From Parasalinivibrio latis (lineage in GTDB: Bacteria > Pseudomonadota > Gammaproteobacteria > Enterobacterales > Vibrionaceae): a stretch of DNA of 64,000 nt. The stretch is taken from NCBI RefSeq assembly GCF_036825535.1, contig NZ_CP098813.1, positions 806,001-870,000 of the forward strand, written 5' to 3'. How positions within the stretch are numbered: the first letter of the stretch is position 1; each line of letters begins with the position of its first letter. This document shows, in pieces, positions 50,278-59,305 of this stretch. The position numbers and the translations under genes were made by a program. The notes under the pieces are model-generated. The model was not told the origin of the DNA. It was given only the letters and a program-made list of their open reading frames with translations, and did no database searches.

Positions 50278-51720
50278 ATGTCTGAATCAAAACGTAATAC
50301 GATAGGCAAGTTCGGACTGCTGTCCATGACCTTTGCTGCGGTCTACAGCTTCAACAACGTTATCAACAACAATATTGAGATCGGCCTGTCTTCTGCACCG
50401 ATGTTCTTTATTGCCACCATTTTTTACTTCATTCCGTTTTGTTTGATCATTGCTGAATTTGTTTCCCTCAACAAAGATTCAGAGGCCGGTGTTTACGCTT
50501 GGGTGAAAAGCTCACTGGGCGGCCGCTGGGCATTTATCTCGGCATACACCTACTGGTTCGTGAACCTGTTCTTTTTTACCTCTTTGTTGCCGCGCGTTAT
50601 CGCCTACGCGTCATACGCATTCCTTGGCTACGAGTACATCCTGACACCGATGGCAACCACAGCACTGAGTACCATTCTCTTTGCATTCGCCACTTACGTG
50701 TCGACCAATGGTGCGAAGATGCTGGGTCCTATCACCTCGGTGACCTCGTCTTTCATGCTGCTGCTGACCATGTCTTACATCATTCTGGCCGGTGCTGCGC
50801 TGGTAGGCGGTGTACAGCCTGCTGACCCAATCACTGTTGAAGCGATGACCCCTGATTTCAGCTGGGCCTTCCTGGGTATTACTACCTGGATCTTCATGGC
50901 TGCTGGCGGTGCGGAATCTGTCGCGGTTTACGTTAACGACATCAAAGGCGGGCACAAGTCATTCGTTAAGGTCATCATCCTGGCCGGCCTGTTTATCGGT
51001 GTTCTGTACTCAGTTTCTTCTGTACTGATTAACGTGTTCGTACCAAGCGCAGAACTGAAGTTCACCGGTGGCTCAGTGCAGGTATTCGAAGGTCTGGCCC
51101 GTTACTTCGGCCTGCCTGAAATCATGATGAACCGCTTTGTGGGCATGGTTTCCTTCACGGCAATGTTCGGTTCCCTGCTGATGTGGACTGCAACCCCAGT
51201 GAAGATTTTCTTCGCTGAAATTCCTAAAGGTATCTTTGGTGAGAAGACCGTTGCGCTGAACGAAAACGGTGTACCGGCACGCGCTGCATGGGCTCAGTTC
51301 TTCATCGTTATTCCACTGATGATTATCCCAACACTGGGCTCGGACACTGCACAGGATCTGATGAACACCGTTATCAACATGACGGCTGCGGCTTCAATGC
51401 TGCCACCACTGTTCATCATGCTGGCTTACCTGAACCTGCGTATGAAACTGGACCACCTGCCACGTGACTTCCGCATGGGCTCACGCGCTACCGGCATCAC
51501 CGTGGTTTCTATCCTGATTGGTATCTTCACTGTTGGCTTCCTGGCGTCTACCTTCCCAACCGGTGCTGACATCATGACCATCGTGTTCTACAACGTAGGC
51601 GGTATCGTGATTTTCCTGGGCTTCGCCTGGTGGAAGTACAACCAATATGAGAAAACCCTGTCAGCGGATGAGCGCGAGGAAGAAGCCTCTGCGATGAAAC
51701 CTGCTGAAGCGATGAACTGA
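50278..51720 (+). CDS. APC superfamily permease (YgjI-like)
   Basis: 480 residues from MSESKRNTIGKFGLLSMTF, with CAGGAG seven bases upstream. About 12 membrane spans follow. The N-terminus FNNVINNNIEIGLSSAPMFFIATIFYFIPFCLIIAEF, the run GVYAWVKSSLGGRWAFISAYTYWFVNLFFF and TTWIFMAAGGAESVAVYVNDIKGG are amino acid-permease-like. In E. coli the corresponding position after ebgC is held by ygjI. Amino acids are the family substrate, but its place in a galactosidase operon suggests uptake of a glycosylated or amino sugar compound. A terminator follows at 51749-51773. Confidence 0.85.
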   Translation: MSESKRNTIGKFGLLSMTFAAVYSFNNVINNNIEIGLSSAPMFFIATIFYFIPFCLIIAEFVSLNKDSEAGVYAWVKSSLGGRWAFISAYTYWFVNLFFFTSLLPRVIAYASYAFLGYEYILTPMATTALSTILFAFATYVSTNGAKMLGPITSVTSSFMLLLTMSYIILAGAALVGGVQPADPITVEAMTPDFSWAFLGITTWIFMAAGGAESVAVYVNDIKGGHKSFVKVIILAGLFIGVLYSVSSVLINVFVPSAELKFTGGSVQVFEGLARYFGLPEIMMNRFVGMVSFTAMFGSLLMWTATPVKIFFAEIPKGIFGEKTVALNENGVPARAAWAQFFIVIPLMIIPTLGSDTAQDLMNTVINMTAAASMLPPLFIMLAYLNLRMKLDHLPRDFRMGSRATGITVVSILIGIFTVGFLASTFPTGADIMTIVFYNVGGIVIFLGFAWWKYNQYEKTLSADEREEEASAMKPAEAMN

Positions 51721-51748
51721 TAAATCCGACAGTTATTCCCCCAACGTT

Positions 51749-51773
51749 AAGTCCGCTTCGGCGGACTTTTTTT
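51749..51773 (+). terminator. Terminator of the ebg operon
   Basis: AAGTCCGC and GCGGACTT form an 8-bp stem with a TTCG tetraloop followed by a T-run, 30 bp after the permease stop. Confidence 0.92.
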
Positions 51774-51978
51774 ATCTTTGCATTACTGCCCGAGGTCGTG
51801 GTGGTTGTTCAGTTCTGCCAACACATCATGCATTTTTTTGTTAACCATCAAGGCTCTCGTTCACATTTTGGTAAAAATATTGACACTATTAGACTAATTT
51901 ACAGAGTGGAAAATTGGGGGGGAATGCCAATTAGGGATTAAAATAACCGGTTGAAATGACCCATGGACAGAGGTAAGC

Positions 51979-53541
51979 ATGCAGCAAAGACATGTAACCG
52001 GCAGGGAAGTTGATTATTCAGGTGACCGACAACTGATTTCAACCACGGATCTCAAGGGCAATATTACCTATGCCAATGAGTTCTTTTGCCAGGTAGCGGG
52101 CTACGAAGAGGGCGAACTTGTAGGGGAATCCCACAGTATCGTCCGTCATCCGGATATGCCCCCGGCAGCGTTTGCCAACCTGTGGCAGGCACTCGACAAA
52201 GACCAGCCCTGGCGGGGGGTAGTAAAAAACCGCTGTAAAAACGGCGACCACTACTGGGTAGACGCCTATGTCACGCCACTTTACGAAAACGGCAAGAAAG
52301 TCGGTTACCAGTCAGTCCGGGTTAAGCCTTCCCGGGAACTGGTTGAACGGGCTGAGCGCCTATACCCCATTTTCTTCACTCGCCGGGCAGCTCGATACCT
52401 GAAAGTGAAATCCCGCATCAGCCAGTTGACTATAGCTTGGGGAGCTGCGGTGACCGGCCTTACCGGATACCTGGTGTGGAGTGGCAGTGAAATCTCCACC
52501 ATTGCTGCTGCGCTGGGAGCATTTGCCGTTGCGGGGGCAGGAGGGCTTGTGTACGCCAAACGTATTCACGAGTTATTACAAACTTCCCGAAAAGTTGCGA
52601 GCAATCCGCTTATCCAGTTGGTCTACTGCTCCAGCATGGATGAATTCGGTGAAATTGAGCTGGCAGCAAAAATGCAAGAGGCCCACAACCGCACAGTGCT
52701 TGGCAGGCTGGGGGATATCACAGAAACAATCAGGCACTCCATTAACCTGACAGACAACGCGATCCAGGCTGCAAGTGAGGGCGTTAACCAGCAGAATCTG
52801 GAAACTGATGAAGTCGTCAAAGATATCGACTTTTTGTCTGAAGCCAGTAGCAACGTGCTCGACTTGACCAACAAGACCCGCGAAGCCAGCCTGACGGCAA
52901 CGTCCCAGACCGAGAGAGGGCAGGGCAGCATCAACCAGACCGTCCGGGAGATTGGATCCTTGTCCGACAGTGTTGAAAGTGCGGTGGTGGCTTCTGAAGA
53001 ACTGCAGCAGTTCACACAGGATATTGGCAAGGTGGTCACGGTAATCAGTGATATTGCAGACCAAACGAACCTTCTGGCATTGAATGCGGCTATTGAAGCA
53101 GCCCGTGCCGGGGATCAGGGGAGAGGTTTTGCTGTCGTGTCAGATGAGGTACGCTCGCTGGCTATTAAAACCCAGGCATCTACTGAGGAGATCCGGGCAT
53201 CCATCAATAAAGTGCAGGAGTCGGTGAAACGCACTGTCGGGTTGATGGAAAAAAGCCGGGAATTTGCCGTTAACGGTGTTGAAGTAGCCAAAGAAGCCGG
53301 TGATGCGTTCAGGTTGCTCAGCGATACTATTTCAGGCATTTCTTCCCATTGCAGGGAGGTAACGCAAGCCTGCAACCGCCAGTCTGATACAGTGAATAAC
53401 CAACAGGTAAGAATAGGGAAGATCCGGGATTTATCAGCTGAAAACCTTGCCGCTTCTGAGCAAACTGCCCGTGCAAGCCACCAGTTGCTTGACCTGGTAG
53501 CTCAGCTTGAATCAATGCAGACAGCATTTGAAAGAAAATAG
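51979..53541 (+). CDS. Aer-like PAS-domain methyl-accepting chemotaxis protein
   Basis: 520 residues. The N-terminal PAS domain (about 15-120) resembles the FAD-binding PAS of Aer: LISTTDLKGNITYANEFFCQVAGYEEGELVGESHSIVRHPDMPPAAF and WRGVVKNRCKNGDHYWVDAYVTPLYENG. Hydrophobic segments at about 150-195 anchor it in the membrane without a periplasmic domain. The signalling hairpin has SDIADQTNLLALNAAIEAARAGDQGRGFAVVSDEVRSLA (about 355-393). It senses redox or energy state and steers aerotaxis. It is unlinked to the ebg or iol genes on either side. Confidence 0.93.
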   Translation: MQQRHVTGREVDYSGDRQLISTTDLKGNITYANEFFCQVAGYEEGELVGESHSIVRHPDMPPAAFANLWQALDKDQPWRGVVKNRCKNGDHYWVDAYVTPLYENGKKVGYQSVRVKPSRELVERAERLYPIFFTRRAARYLKVKSRISQLTIAWGAAVTGLTGYLVWSGSEISTIAAALGAFAVAGAGGLVYAKRIHELLQTSRKVASNPLIQLVYCSSMDEFGEIELAAKMQEAHNRTVLGRLGDITETIRHSINLTDNAIQAASEGVNQQNLETDEVVKDIDFLSEASSNVLDLTNKTREASLTATSQTERGQGSINQTVREIGSLSDSVESAVVASEELQQFTQDIGKVVTVISDIADQTNLLALNAAIEAARAGDQGRGFAVVSDEVRSLAIKTQASTEEIRASINKVQESVKRTVGLMEKSREFAVNGVEVAKEAGDAFRLLSDTISGISSHCREVTQACNRQSDTVNNQQVRIGKIRDLSAENLAASEQTARASHQLLDLVAQLESMQTAFERK

Positions 53542-53929
53542 CTCTGCTTTAACTTTTACCTATTCTTGGTGAATCAAAGGAAAATGTCAGTGCCGGAGCC
53601 CGGTGCTGACTTGCCTGCTTCAACAGCTTTTCCATCATTCCTTTTGTGATTCCCTTACCCGTCCCTTTTTCTGGTTAACACGCCAATCTAATCTTCAACG
53701 AAACATAACAAGGCCCGGGGCTGCGTACCATCACGGTTTTACGACTATTTGAAATTGTTTTCATCGGAGTTTGAAACAGAAATTTCGGCATGCTCACAAA
53801 AGGATGTAAATATTTCATTTTGTGGTTGTGGTGAAATGTTAATTTCATATAGTGACAAAATTAAGGCTGGGGGCGGGTCGAATCCTTGTGAACCCCCTGA
53901 TAGGACATAGCGTATTTCGGAGTTTGGAT
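53542..53929 (+). promoter_or_regulatory. iolD upstream region
   Basis: 388 bp with no supported gene. It contains several TTTCA/TGAAA half-sites (near 53773 and 53812) before the full operator at 53832-53847. No clear terminator for the upstream receptor gene is visible. Confidence 0.5.
53832..53847. promoter_or_regulatory. Putative inositol-regulator operator before iolD
   Basis: TGAAAT-GTTA-ATTTCA, an inverted repeat with 6-bp arms. The same pattern precedes iolG (56253-56270) and iolC (62121-62136). It is probably the site of an IolR-type repressor, whose gene is not in this window. Confidence 0.65.
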
Positions 53930-55864
53930 ATGGGTACACTCAAACTGACCACGGCACAGGCATTGGTGAAGTTCCTGAATCAACAGTATGTGGATGTTGA
54001 CGGGCAGGAGCATAAATTTGTCCACGGCGTATTGACGATATTTGGTCACGGTAATGTTGTTGGCCTGGGGCAAGCCCTGGAACAGGATGCCGGGGACTTG
54101 ATCGTCCACCAGGGTTGTAACGAACAGGGCATGGCACATATCGCCATGGGATTTGCCAAACAGCAAAAACGGAAAAAGATTTATGCGGTAACGTCTTCCG
54201 TCGGGCCCGGTGCGGCGAACATGGTGACTGCCGCTGCGACAGCAACCGCCAACCGGATTCCCGTCCTGTTCCTGCCGGGTGATCTCTTTGCATCCCGCCA
54301 GCCGGATCCCGTGTTGCAGCAAGTCGAGCAGTACCATGACTGCTCAATCAGTACCAACGACTGCTTCCGTCCGGTCTCACGCTATTGGGATCGTGTTTCC
54401 CGCCCTGAGCAACTGATGACGGCCATGATCAACGCCATGCGCGTACTGACTGATCCGGCTGATACCGGCGCAGTGACCATCTGCCTGCCGCAGGATGTGC
54501 AGGGTGAAGCCTACGACTTCCCGGAATATTTCTTTAAAAAACGCGTCCACCGGATAGAGCGTCGTCCGGCGACAGAAGCCATGCTGACTGATGCGGTTGA
54601 ACTGATCCGCCGCAAGAAAAAGCCGATGCTGGTGTGCGGCGGTGGCGTCCGGTATTCCGAAGCCCATGACGCCTTCAGGCAATTTGCTGAAACCTTTAAT
54701 ATTCCGTTTGGGGAAACCCAGGCCGGGAAGAGTGCCATAGTGGCGGAACATCCCCTCAACTGCGGCGGGGTAGGGACAACCGGTTGTCTGGCAGCCAACC
54801 TGATTGCCAAGGAAGCGGATCTGGTGATTGGCGTGGGTACCCGCTTTACGGATTTCACAACCGCATCCAAGTCGTTGTTCCAGAACCCAGATGTGGAATT
54901 CCTCACCATTAATGTGGCCGAATTTGATGCCTTCAAACTCGATGCCGTCCCTGTGGTGGCAGATGCGCGCACTGCGCTGGAAGCGTTGTCAGAAATACTG
55001 CAGGCAACGGGATACCATAGCGGTTACGGCAACGAGATTACTGATGCCAGAAGTGCCTGGAATGCTGAGCTTGAGCGACTTTTCAGTCTTCGAGTTGGTG
55101 ACGGTTTTGTACCGGAAGTGGCGGGCCATCTGGATGACAAATTGGGTGAGTATGCCGCAACCCTTTCTACCCAGCTTGCGCAGACGCGGGTGCTTGGGGT
55201 GATGGATAAATACCTCGAAGATGATGCCATTGTGGTTGGGGCGGCCGGGTCATTGCCGGGAGATCTGCAGCGAGTATGGCGCCCGAAAACACCGGACACT
55301 TACCATATGGAATACGGCTATTCCTGCATGGGCTATGAGGTTGCCGCCGCTGTGGGTGCCAAGCTCGCCCGCCCGGATCAGCCCGTTTACGCTATGTTGG
55401 GTGACGGCTCATACATGATGCTTCATTCCGAGTTGCAAACCGCCGTTCAGGAAGGCACTAAAATTACGCTTCTGCTGTTTGATAACGCAAGCTTTGGCTG
55501 TATCAACAACCTGCAAATGAGCCAGGGGATGGGAAGTTACGGTACGGAAAACCGCCACCGCGATCCGGAAACTGGCAAGATGACCGGCCCGTTAGTGAAG
55601 GTCGATTTTGCCAAAAATGCAGAAAGCTATGGCTGTAAGGCTTATTCCGTCCATACGGAGGAAGAACTGGTCGCCGCGCTGGAAGAGGCAAAACTGCAAG
55701 CCGGTCCGGTGTTGGTTGACATCAAAGTGTTGCCCAAAACGATGACTCACGGTTATGAGGCGTGGTGGCGCACCGGTACTGCACAGGTGGCAGACAAGCC
55801 GGAAATTGTGGCTGCTGCTGAGGGTATTAAGCAGGTGCTTGCTACCAAGGCTCGCCAGTACTGA
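53930..55864 (+). CDS. iolD: 3D-(3,5/4)-trihydroxycyclohexane-1,2-dione hydrolase
   Basis: 644 residues from MGTLKLTTAQALVKFLNQQYVDVDGQ, with CGGAG seven bases upstream; an earlier ATG at 53852 lies on the operator and is not used. It is a ThDP-dependent enzyme of the acetolactate-synthase superfamily. Motifs are GHGNVVGLGQALEQ, HQGCNEQGMAHIAMGFAKQ (ThDP Glu), VTSSVGPGAANMVTAAATAT and LGDGSYMMLHSELQTAVQEGTKITLLLFDNASFG (ThDP/Mg). It opens the inositol ring intermediate in the myo-inositol pathway, making 5-deoxyglucuronate. It has its own operator and a terminator at 55881-55908, so it is a single-gene unit. Confidence 0.94.
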   Translation: MGTLKLTTAQALVKFLNQQYVDVDGQEHKFVHGVLTIFGHGNVVGLGQALEQDAGDLIVHQGCNEQGMAHIAMGFAKQQKRKKIYAVTSSVGPGAANMVTAAATATANRIPVLFLPGDLFASRQPDPVLQQVEQYHDCSISTNDCFRPVSRYWDRVSRPEQLMTAMINAMRVLTDPADTGAVTICLPQDVQGEAYDFPEYFFKKRVHRIERRPATEAMLTDAVELIRRKKKPMLVCGGGVRYSEAHDAFRQFAETFNIPFGETQAGKSAIVAEHPLNCGGVGTTGCLAANLIAKEADLVIGVGTRFTDFTTASKSLFQNPDVEFLTINVAEFDAFKLDAVPVVADARTALEALSEILQATGYHSGYGNEITDARSAWNAELERLFSLRVGDGFVPEVAGHLDDKLGEYAATLSTQLAQTRVLGVMDKYLEDDAIVVGAAGSLPGDLQRVWRPKTPDTYHMEYGYSCMGYEVAAAVGAKLARPDQPVYAMLGDGSYMMLHSELQTAVQEGTKITLLLFDNASFGCINNLQMSQGMGSYGTENRHRDPETGKMTGPLVKVDFAKNAESYGCKAYSVHTEEELVAALEEAKLQAGPVLVDIKVLPKTMTHGYEAWWRTGTAQVADKPEIVAAAEGIKQVLATKARQY

Positions 55865-55880
55865 TACATTTTTACCGAGT

Positions 55881-55908
55881 GGGGGCAGCTTTCAGGCTGC
55901 TCCCTTTT
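55881..55908 (+). terminator. iolD terminator
   Basis: GGGGGCAGC pairs with GCTGCTCCC (one G-T wobble) across a TTTCAG loop and is followed by TTTT, 17 bp after iolD. Confidence 0.8.
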
Positions 55909-56252
55909 CGGTCTGTTCCTTTGTCAACTTGCCACTTGCTTCTTTCTTCAATCTTTCCTCTTTTCTCTTCCGTCATCTCTATGTGTTTGCGCCTTTGTCC
56001 TCTGTCATCGGAATAAAACGAAATATTTGTTTCACTTCATGTTGCAGATGATGTTTACGCAAATTGCATCGAATAGTCCTGGGGTTTGAGCAATTTATCG
56101 AGTTTTCATACTCGTTTAACCCCAGTTATTTCTGATGGTTATGCCTGCCTCGACTCGGATGTATTTCGTGATCGCAGTGACAGGATTTGCTGTCTTCCGG
56201 TTAAAAAATGATACTCCTGCGACAAAAATAAAATATTCATTTCATGGCATAT

Positions 56253-56270
56253 GTGAAATGTACATTTCAC
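56253..56270. promoter_or_regulatory. Perfect 18-bp palindromic operator before iolG
   Basis: GTGAAATGTACATTTCAC is a perfect palindrome of the TGAAAT-N4-ATTTCA family also found before iolD and iolC. The strongest of the three sites. Confidence 0.7.
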
Positions 56271-56430
56271 TTGGTATATTCCCGTCATCGATTAGGTAAT
56301 TGATTAATCCTGTTCGAAAAATCCTGTCAACTCGGTTGAATTCTGTTTGTGGAAAACCCCTGAAGTGTTTCCGTTAAATGGGGGAGTCCAGAAACTTCTG
56401 CCGGCTAAGAGCCGGTTCCAAGGAGCCCTT

Positions 56431-57417
56431 ATGTACAATATCGCATTGTTTGGTGCAGGCCGTATCGGCCAGGTTCATGCGGTTAACATCGCTGAACACA
56501 AGGAAACTTCTCTCTATTCCGTGATTGACCCGTACCAGGAAGGTGCAAATTCACTGGCAGAAAAATATGGCGCCAAGGTTCAGTCTGTGCAGGAAGCAAT
56601 GGCTGACCCGAATGTTCATGGCGTACTGATCGCGTCAGCTACTGACACCCATGCAGAGCTGATTGAGATGGCCGCCAAAGCCGGTAAAACCATTTTCTGT
56701 GAAAAGCCGGTCCACCTGGATATTGAGCGAGTCCGTGAATGCCTGGCGACCGTGAAGGAGTTCAACGTCCCGCTGTTTGTGGGCTTTAACCGCCGTTATG
56801 ACCCGCAGTTCCGCAAAGTACGTGAGATGCTGAGCGCCGGTGCCATCGGCCAGGCTGAATCGCTGATTATCACCTCCCGCGATCCGTCTCCACCGCCTGC
56901 CTACTATGTGAAAGTCTCCGGTGGCATGTTCCGCGACATGACCATCCACGATTTCGACATGGCACGTTTTATTATGGGTGAGGATCCTGTCTCTGTGTAT
57001 GCACAGGGCAGCAACATGGTTGACCCTGAAATCGGCCAGGCCGGTGACATTGATACCGCCTTTATTGTGATGAAATTCCCATCCGGCGCGATGGCGACCA
57101 TTTCCAACAGCCGTCGCTCCGGTTATGGATATGACCAGCGTATCGAATTGCATGGTGCCAAAGGTCTTCTCACGGCGAAAAACATGCTCGAAGATCAGGT
57201 AGAGCAATGGGGTGAAGCCGGATGTGTTGCCGCGAAACCGGAGCACTTCTTCCTGCAGCGCTACAACGCTGCCTACAAGGCTGAGTGGAACCACTTTGTT
57301 GATGTGCTGGCAGGCCGCGCAGCACCAGAGTGCAGCGGTTATGACGGCGAACAGGCACTCCGCCTGGCTGACATGGCCTTTGAATCACTCGCCACGGGCA
57401 AAGAAATCAAACTGTAA
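56431..57417 (+). CDS. iolG: myo-Inositol 2-dehydrogenase
   Basis: 328 residues from MYNIALFGAGRIGQVHAVNIAEH, with AAGGAG six bases upstream. GFO/IDH/MocA family: the Rossmann motif GAGRIG, the Glu-Lys-Pro motif FCEKPVHLD and the catalytic region GGMFRDMTIHDFDMARFIMGEDPVSVYAQG. It oxidises myo-inositol to 2-keto-myo-inositol (scyllo-inosose) with NAD+, first step of the pathway. It is followed by a terminator and then the sodium/solute symporter. Related dehydrogenases for scyllo-inositol are alternatives, but the operator and neighbours favour IolG. Confidence 0.92.
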   Translation: MYNIALFGAGRIGQVHAVNIAEHKETSLYSVIDPYQEGANSLAEKYGAKVQSVQEAMADPNVHGVLIASATDTHAELIEMAAKAGKTIFCEKPVHLDIERVRECLATVKEFNVPLFVGFNRRYDPQFRKVREMLSAGAIGQAESLIITSRDPSPPPAYYVKVSGGMFRDMTIHDFDMARFIMGEDPVSVYAQGSNMVDPEIGQAGDIDTAFIVMKFPSGAMATISNSRRSGYGYDQRIELHGAKGLLTAKNMLEDQVEQWGEAGCVAAKPEHFFLQRYNAAYKAEWNHFVDVLAGRAAPECSGYDGEQALRLADMAFESLATGKEIKL

Positions 57418-57431
57418 TCTTCCGTCATTTT

Positions 57432-57460
57432 GGAGCGGCAACCCGCCGCTCCGCTTTTTT
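57432..57460 (+). terminator. Terminator between iolG and the symporter
   Basis: GGAGCGGC (57432-57439) pairs with GCCGCTCC (57445-57452), loop AACCC, followed by six T. Partial readthrough could feed the symporter. Confidence 0.88.
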
Positions 57461-57546
57461 CTGACGAGTTTCAAATCCAATCTTTCCGGAAACGGGGTTG
57501 CACCCGTTGCCGCAAGCATGATGCAAACGAAAATCAGGAGGACGTT

Positions 57547-59247
57547 ATGCTGGCGTTTATTTCGTTTCTCGGCTTTACCCTGTTTGTTGCAGGCTTTGCG
57601 TATTACAAAACCAAAAATGCTCACCTGACTGATTCTGCCGAAGGTTATTTTCTTGGCGGACGCTCGCTGACCGGCGTGTATATCGGTGGTTCCATGCTGC
57701 TGATGAACCTTTCCACCGAACACCTGGTTGGCTTGAATGGCTTGTCTTTCCGCACCGGCTTTATCGTGATGGCGTGGGAAGTGATGGCAGCGATGGCCAT
57801 TGTGCTGTTTGCAATTTTCTTTCTGCCCCGCTACCTCAAGCTCGGTATCTCCACTATCCCCGAGTATCTTGAAAAGCGCTTTGACAAGCAGACCCTGACC
57901 ATTACATCCATTCTGTTCCTTGGTATGTACGTTATCTCCCTTCTGCCCATCGTGCTTTATACCGGCGCGATTGCATTGGAAAGCCTGTTCCAGGTGTCCG
58001 ACGTGTTCAATGTCGACAAGACGACCGCGCTTTGGATCATGGTGTGGGGAGTGGGAGGACTGGGTGCCGTTTATGCGGTCTTCGGCGGTATTAAGGCAAT
58101 TGCAGTGGCGGATACCATCAACGGTGTCGGTCTGATTACCGGTGGCCTGATGGTAACGCTGTTCGCCCTTGCCTACGTGGGTGATGGCAACATTTTGAGC
58201 GGTTTGGCGGAAGTCTACCAACACAACCCGGAGAAGTTTAACTCCATTGGTGATGAAGACTCGCTGGTACCGTTTTCAACCTTGTTTACCGGCCTTGTCG
58301 TTTCCAACCTGTTCTTCTGGTGTACCAACCAGTCGATTGTGCAAAAAGCACTGGGTGCGAAGAACCTTGCTGAAGGCCAGAAGGGCGTACTGCTGTGTGC
58401 CTTTTTTAAACTGGTTATCCCGACCATCATCATCCTGCCGGGTATCATTGCTTTCCATATTTTCCAGGGGCAAATCGATAACCCGGACAATGCCTACCCG
58501 ATGCTGGTAGAGCTTGTGCTGCCGGAAATGCTGGTTGGTTTCTTTGCAGCGGTTGTTGTGGGGGCGGTGTTCTCTACCTTCAGTGGCGGCCTGAACTCCT
58601 CTGTCACGCTGTTTACCGTCAACATCTTCAAAAAGAGCCTCAAGCCGGATGCAACAGAAGCCCAGACGGTGGCGCTGGGTAAATACCTCGGCCTTGGCCT
58701 TGCGGTGGTGTCGATGATTGTTGCCCCGCTGGTGGCAAATGCGCCGGACGGCCTTTTCTACCTTATCCAACAGCTTCAGGGCATCTTCAACGCCCCCATT
58801 CTGAGTGTGGTGATGGTCGGCCTGCTTACCAAACGAGTTCCCGCCATTGCCGCCAAGCTCGGCCTGCTGTTCGGTATGTCAGCTTATATCCTGTTTAACT
58901 TTGTGGTGAAAGTGGATATCCATTTCTTCCACCTTGTTGGTCTGCTGTTTGCCGGTAACATCGTCTTTATGTTGGTTGTCGGGTATTTCTACCCGCAAGA
59001 GGCCTACGAAGAGGTGTATACCGAGCAGGTGGATATCAAGCCTTGGTCAATGGTCAAGCCGGTTTCCCTGCTTATCGCGCTGGGTTCCGTCTCCATGTAT
59101 GTCTATCTGGCGCATAACGTACCGGGCTGGGTGATGACCGGCTATTACGTGTTTGCCGTTGCGTCCCTGGCTTATGTGTTCTGGTCCATTGGACGTGAAT
59201 TGATGAATAGCCCGCGTGCGTCAATGCGCACACAAAAACAAGGCTAA
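57547..59247 (+). CDS. Sodium/solute symporter (SSS family), probable myo-inositol transporter
   Basis: 566 residues from MLAFISFLGFTLFVAGFAYYKTK, with AGGAGG six bases upstream. About 13-14 membrane spans. It resembles Vibrio SGLT: SAEGYFLGGRSLTGVYIGGSMLLMNLSTEHLVGLNGLS, STIPEYLEKRFDKQT, GGIKAIAVADTINGVGLITGG, LVVSNLFFWCTNQSIVQKALGAKNLAEGQKGVL and VVVGAVFSTFSGGLNSSVTLFTVNIFKK. It uses the sodium gradient to import a sugar-like solute. Position after iolG makes inositol the likely substrate. A terminator follows. Confidence 0.88.
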   Translation: MLAFISFLGFTLFVAGFAYYKTKNAHLTDSAEGYFLGGRSLTGVYIGGSMLLMNLSTEHLVGLNGLSFRTGFIVMAWEVMAAMAIVLFAIFFLPRYLKLGISTIPEYLEKRFDKQTLTITSILFLGMYVISLLPIVLYTGAIALESLFQVSDVFNVDKTTALWIMVWGVGGLGAVYAVFGGIKAIAVADTINGVGLITGGLMVTLFALAYVGDGNILSGLAEVYQHNPEKFNSIGDEDSLVPFSTLFTGLVVSNLFFWCTNQSIVQKALGAKNLAEGQKGVLLCAFFKLVIPTIIILPGIIAFHIFQGQIDNPDNAYPMLVELVLPEMLVGFFAAVVVGAVFSTFSGGLNSSVTLFTVNIFKKSLKPDATEAQTVALGKYLGLGLAVVSMIVAPLVANAPDGLFYLIQQLQGIFNAPILSVVMVGLLTKRVPAIAAKLGLLFGMSAYILFNFVVKVDIHFFHLVGLLFAGNIVFMLVVGYFYPQEAYEEVYTEQVDIKPWSMVKPVSLLIALGSVSMYVYLAHNVPGWVMTGYYVFAVASLAYVFWSIGRELMNSPRASMRTQKQG

Positions 59248-59260
59248 AAGTTGGAAAATA

Positions 59261-59290
59261 AACGCCCCGGTAACGGTACCGGGGCGTTTT
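59261..59290 (+). terminator. Symporter terminator abutting the next gene
   Basis: AACGCCCCGGTA (59261-59272) and TACCGGGGCGTT (59277-59288) form a perfect 12-bp stem with loop ACGG followed by T. It ends 17 bp before the next start codon. Confidence 0.9.
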
Positions 59291-59305
59291 ATTGCTGGAT
59301 GTACG

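Larger units (their letters stand above)
55865..56430 (+). promoter_or_regulatory. iolG upstream region, about 566 bp without a gene
   Basis: It starts with the iolD terminator. Downstream it contains a degenerate GAAATATTTGTTTCA at 56021-56035, then the perfect operator at 56253-56270, preceded by further TTTCAT half-sites (56240). I find no coding sequence. Confidence 0.6.
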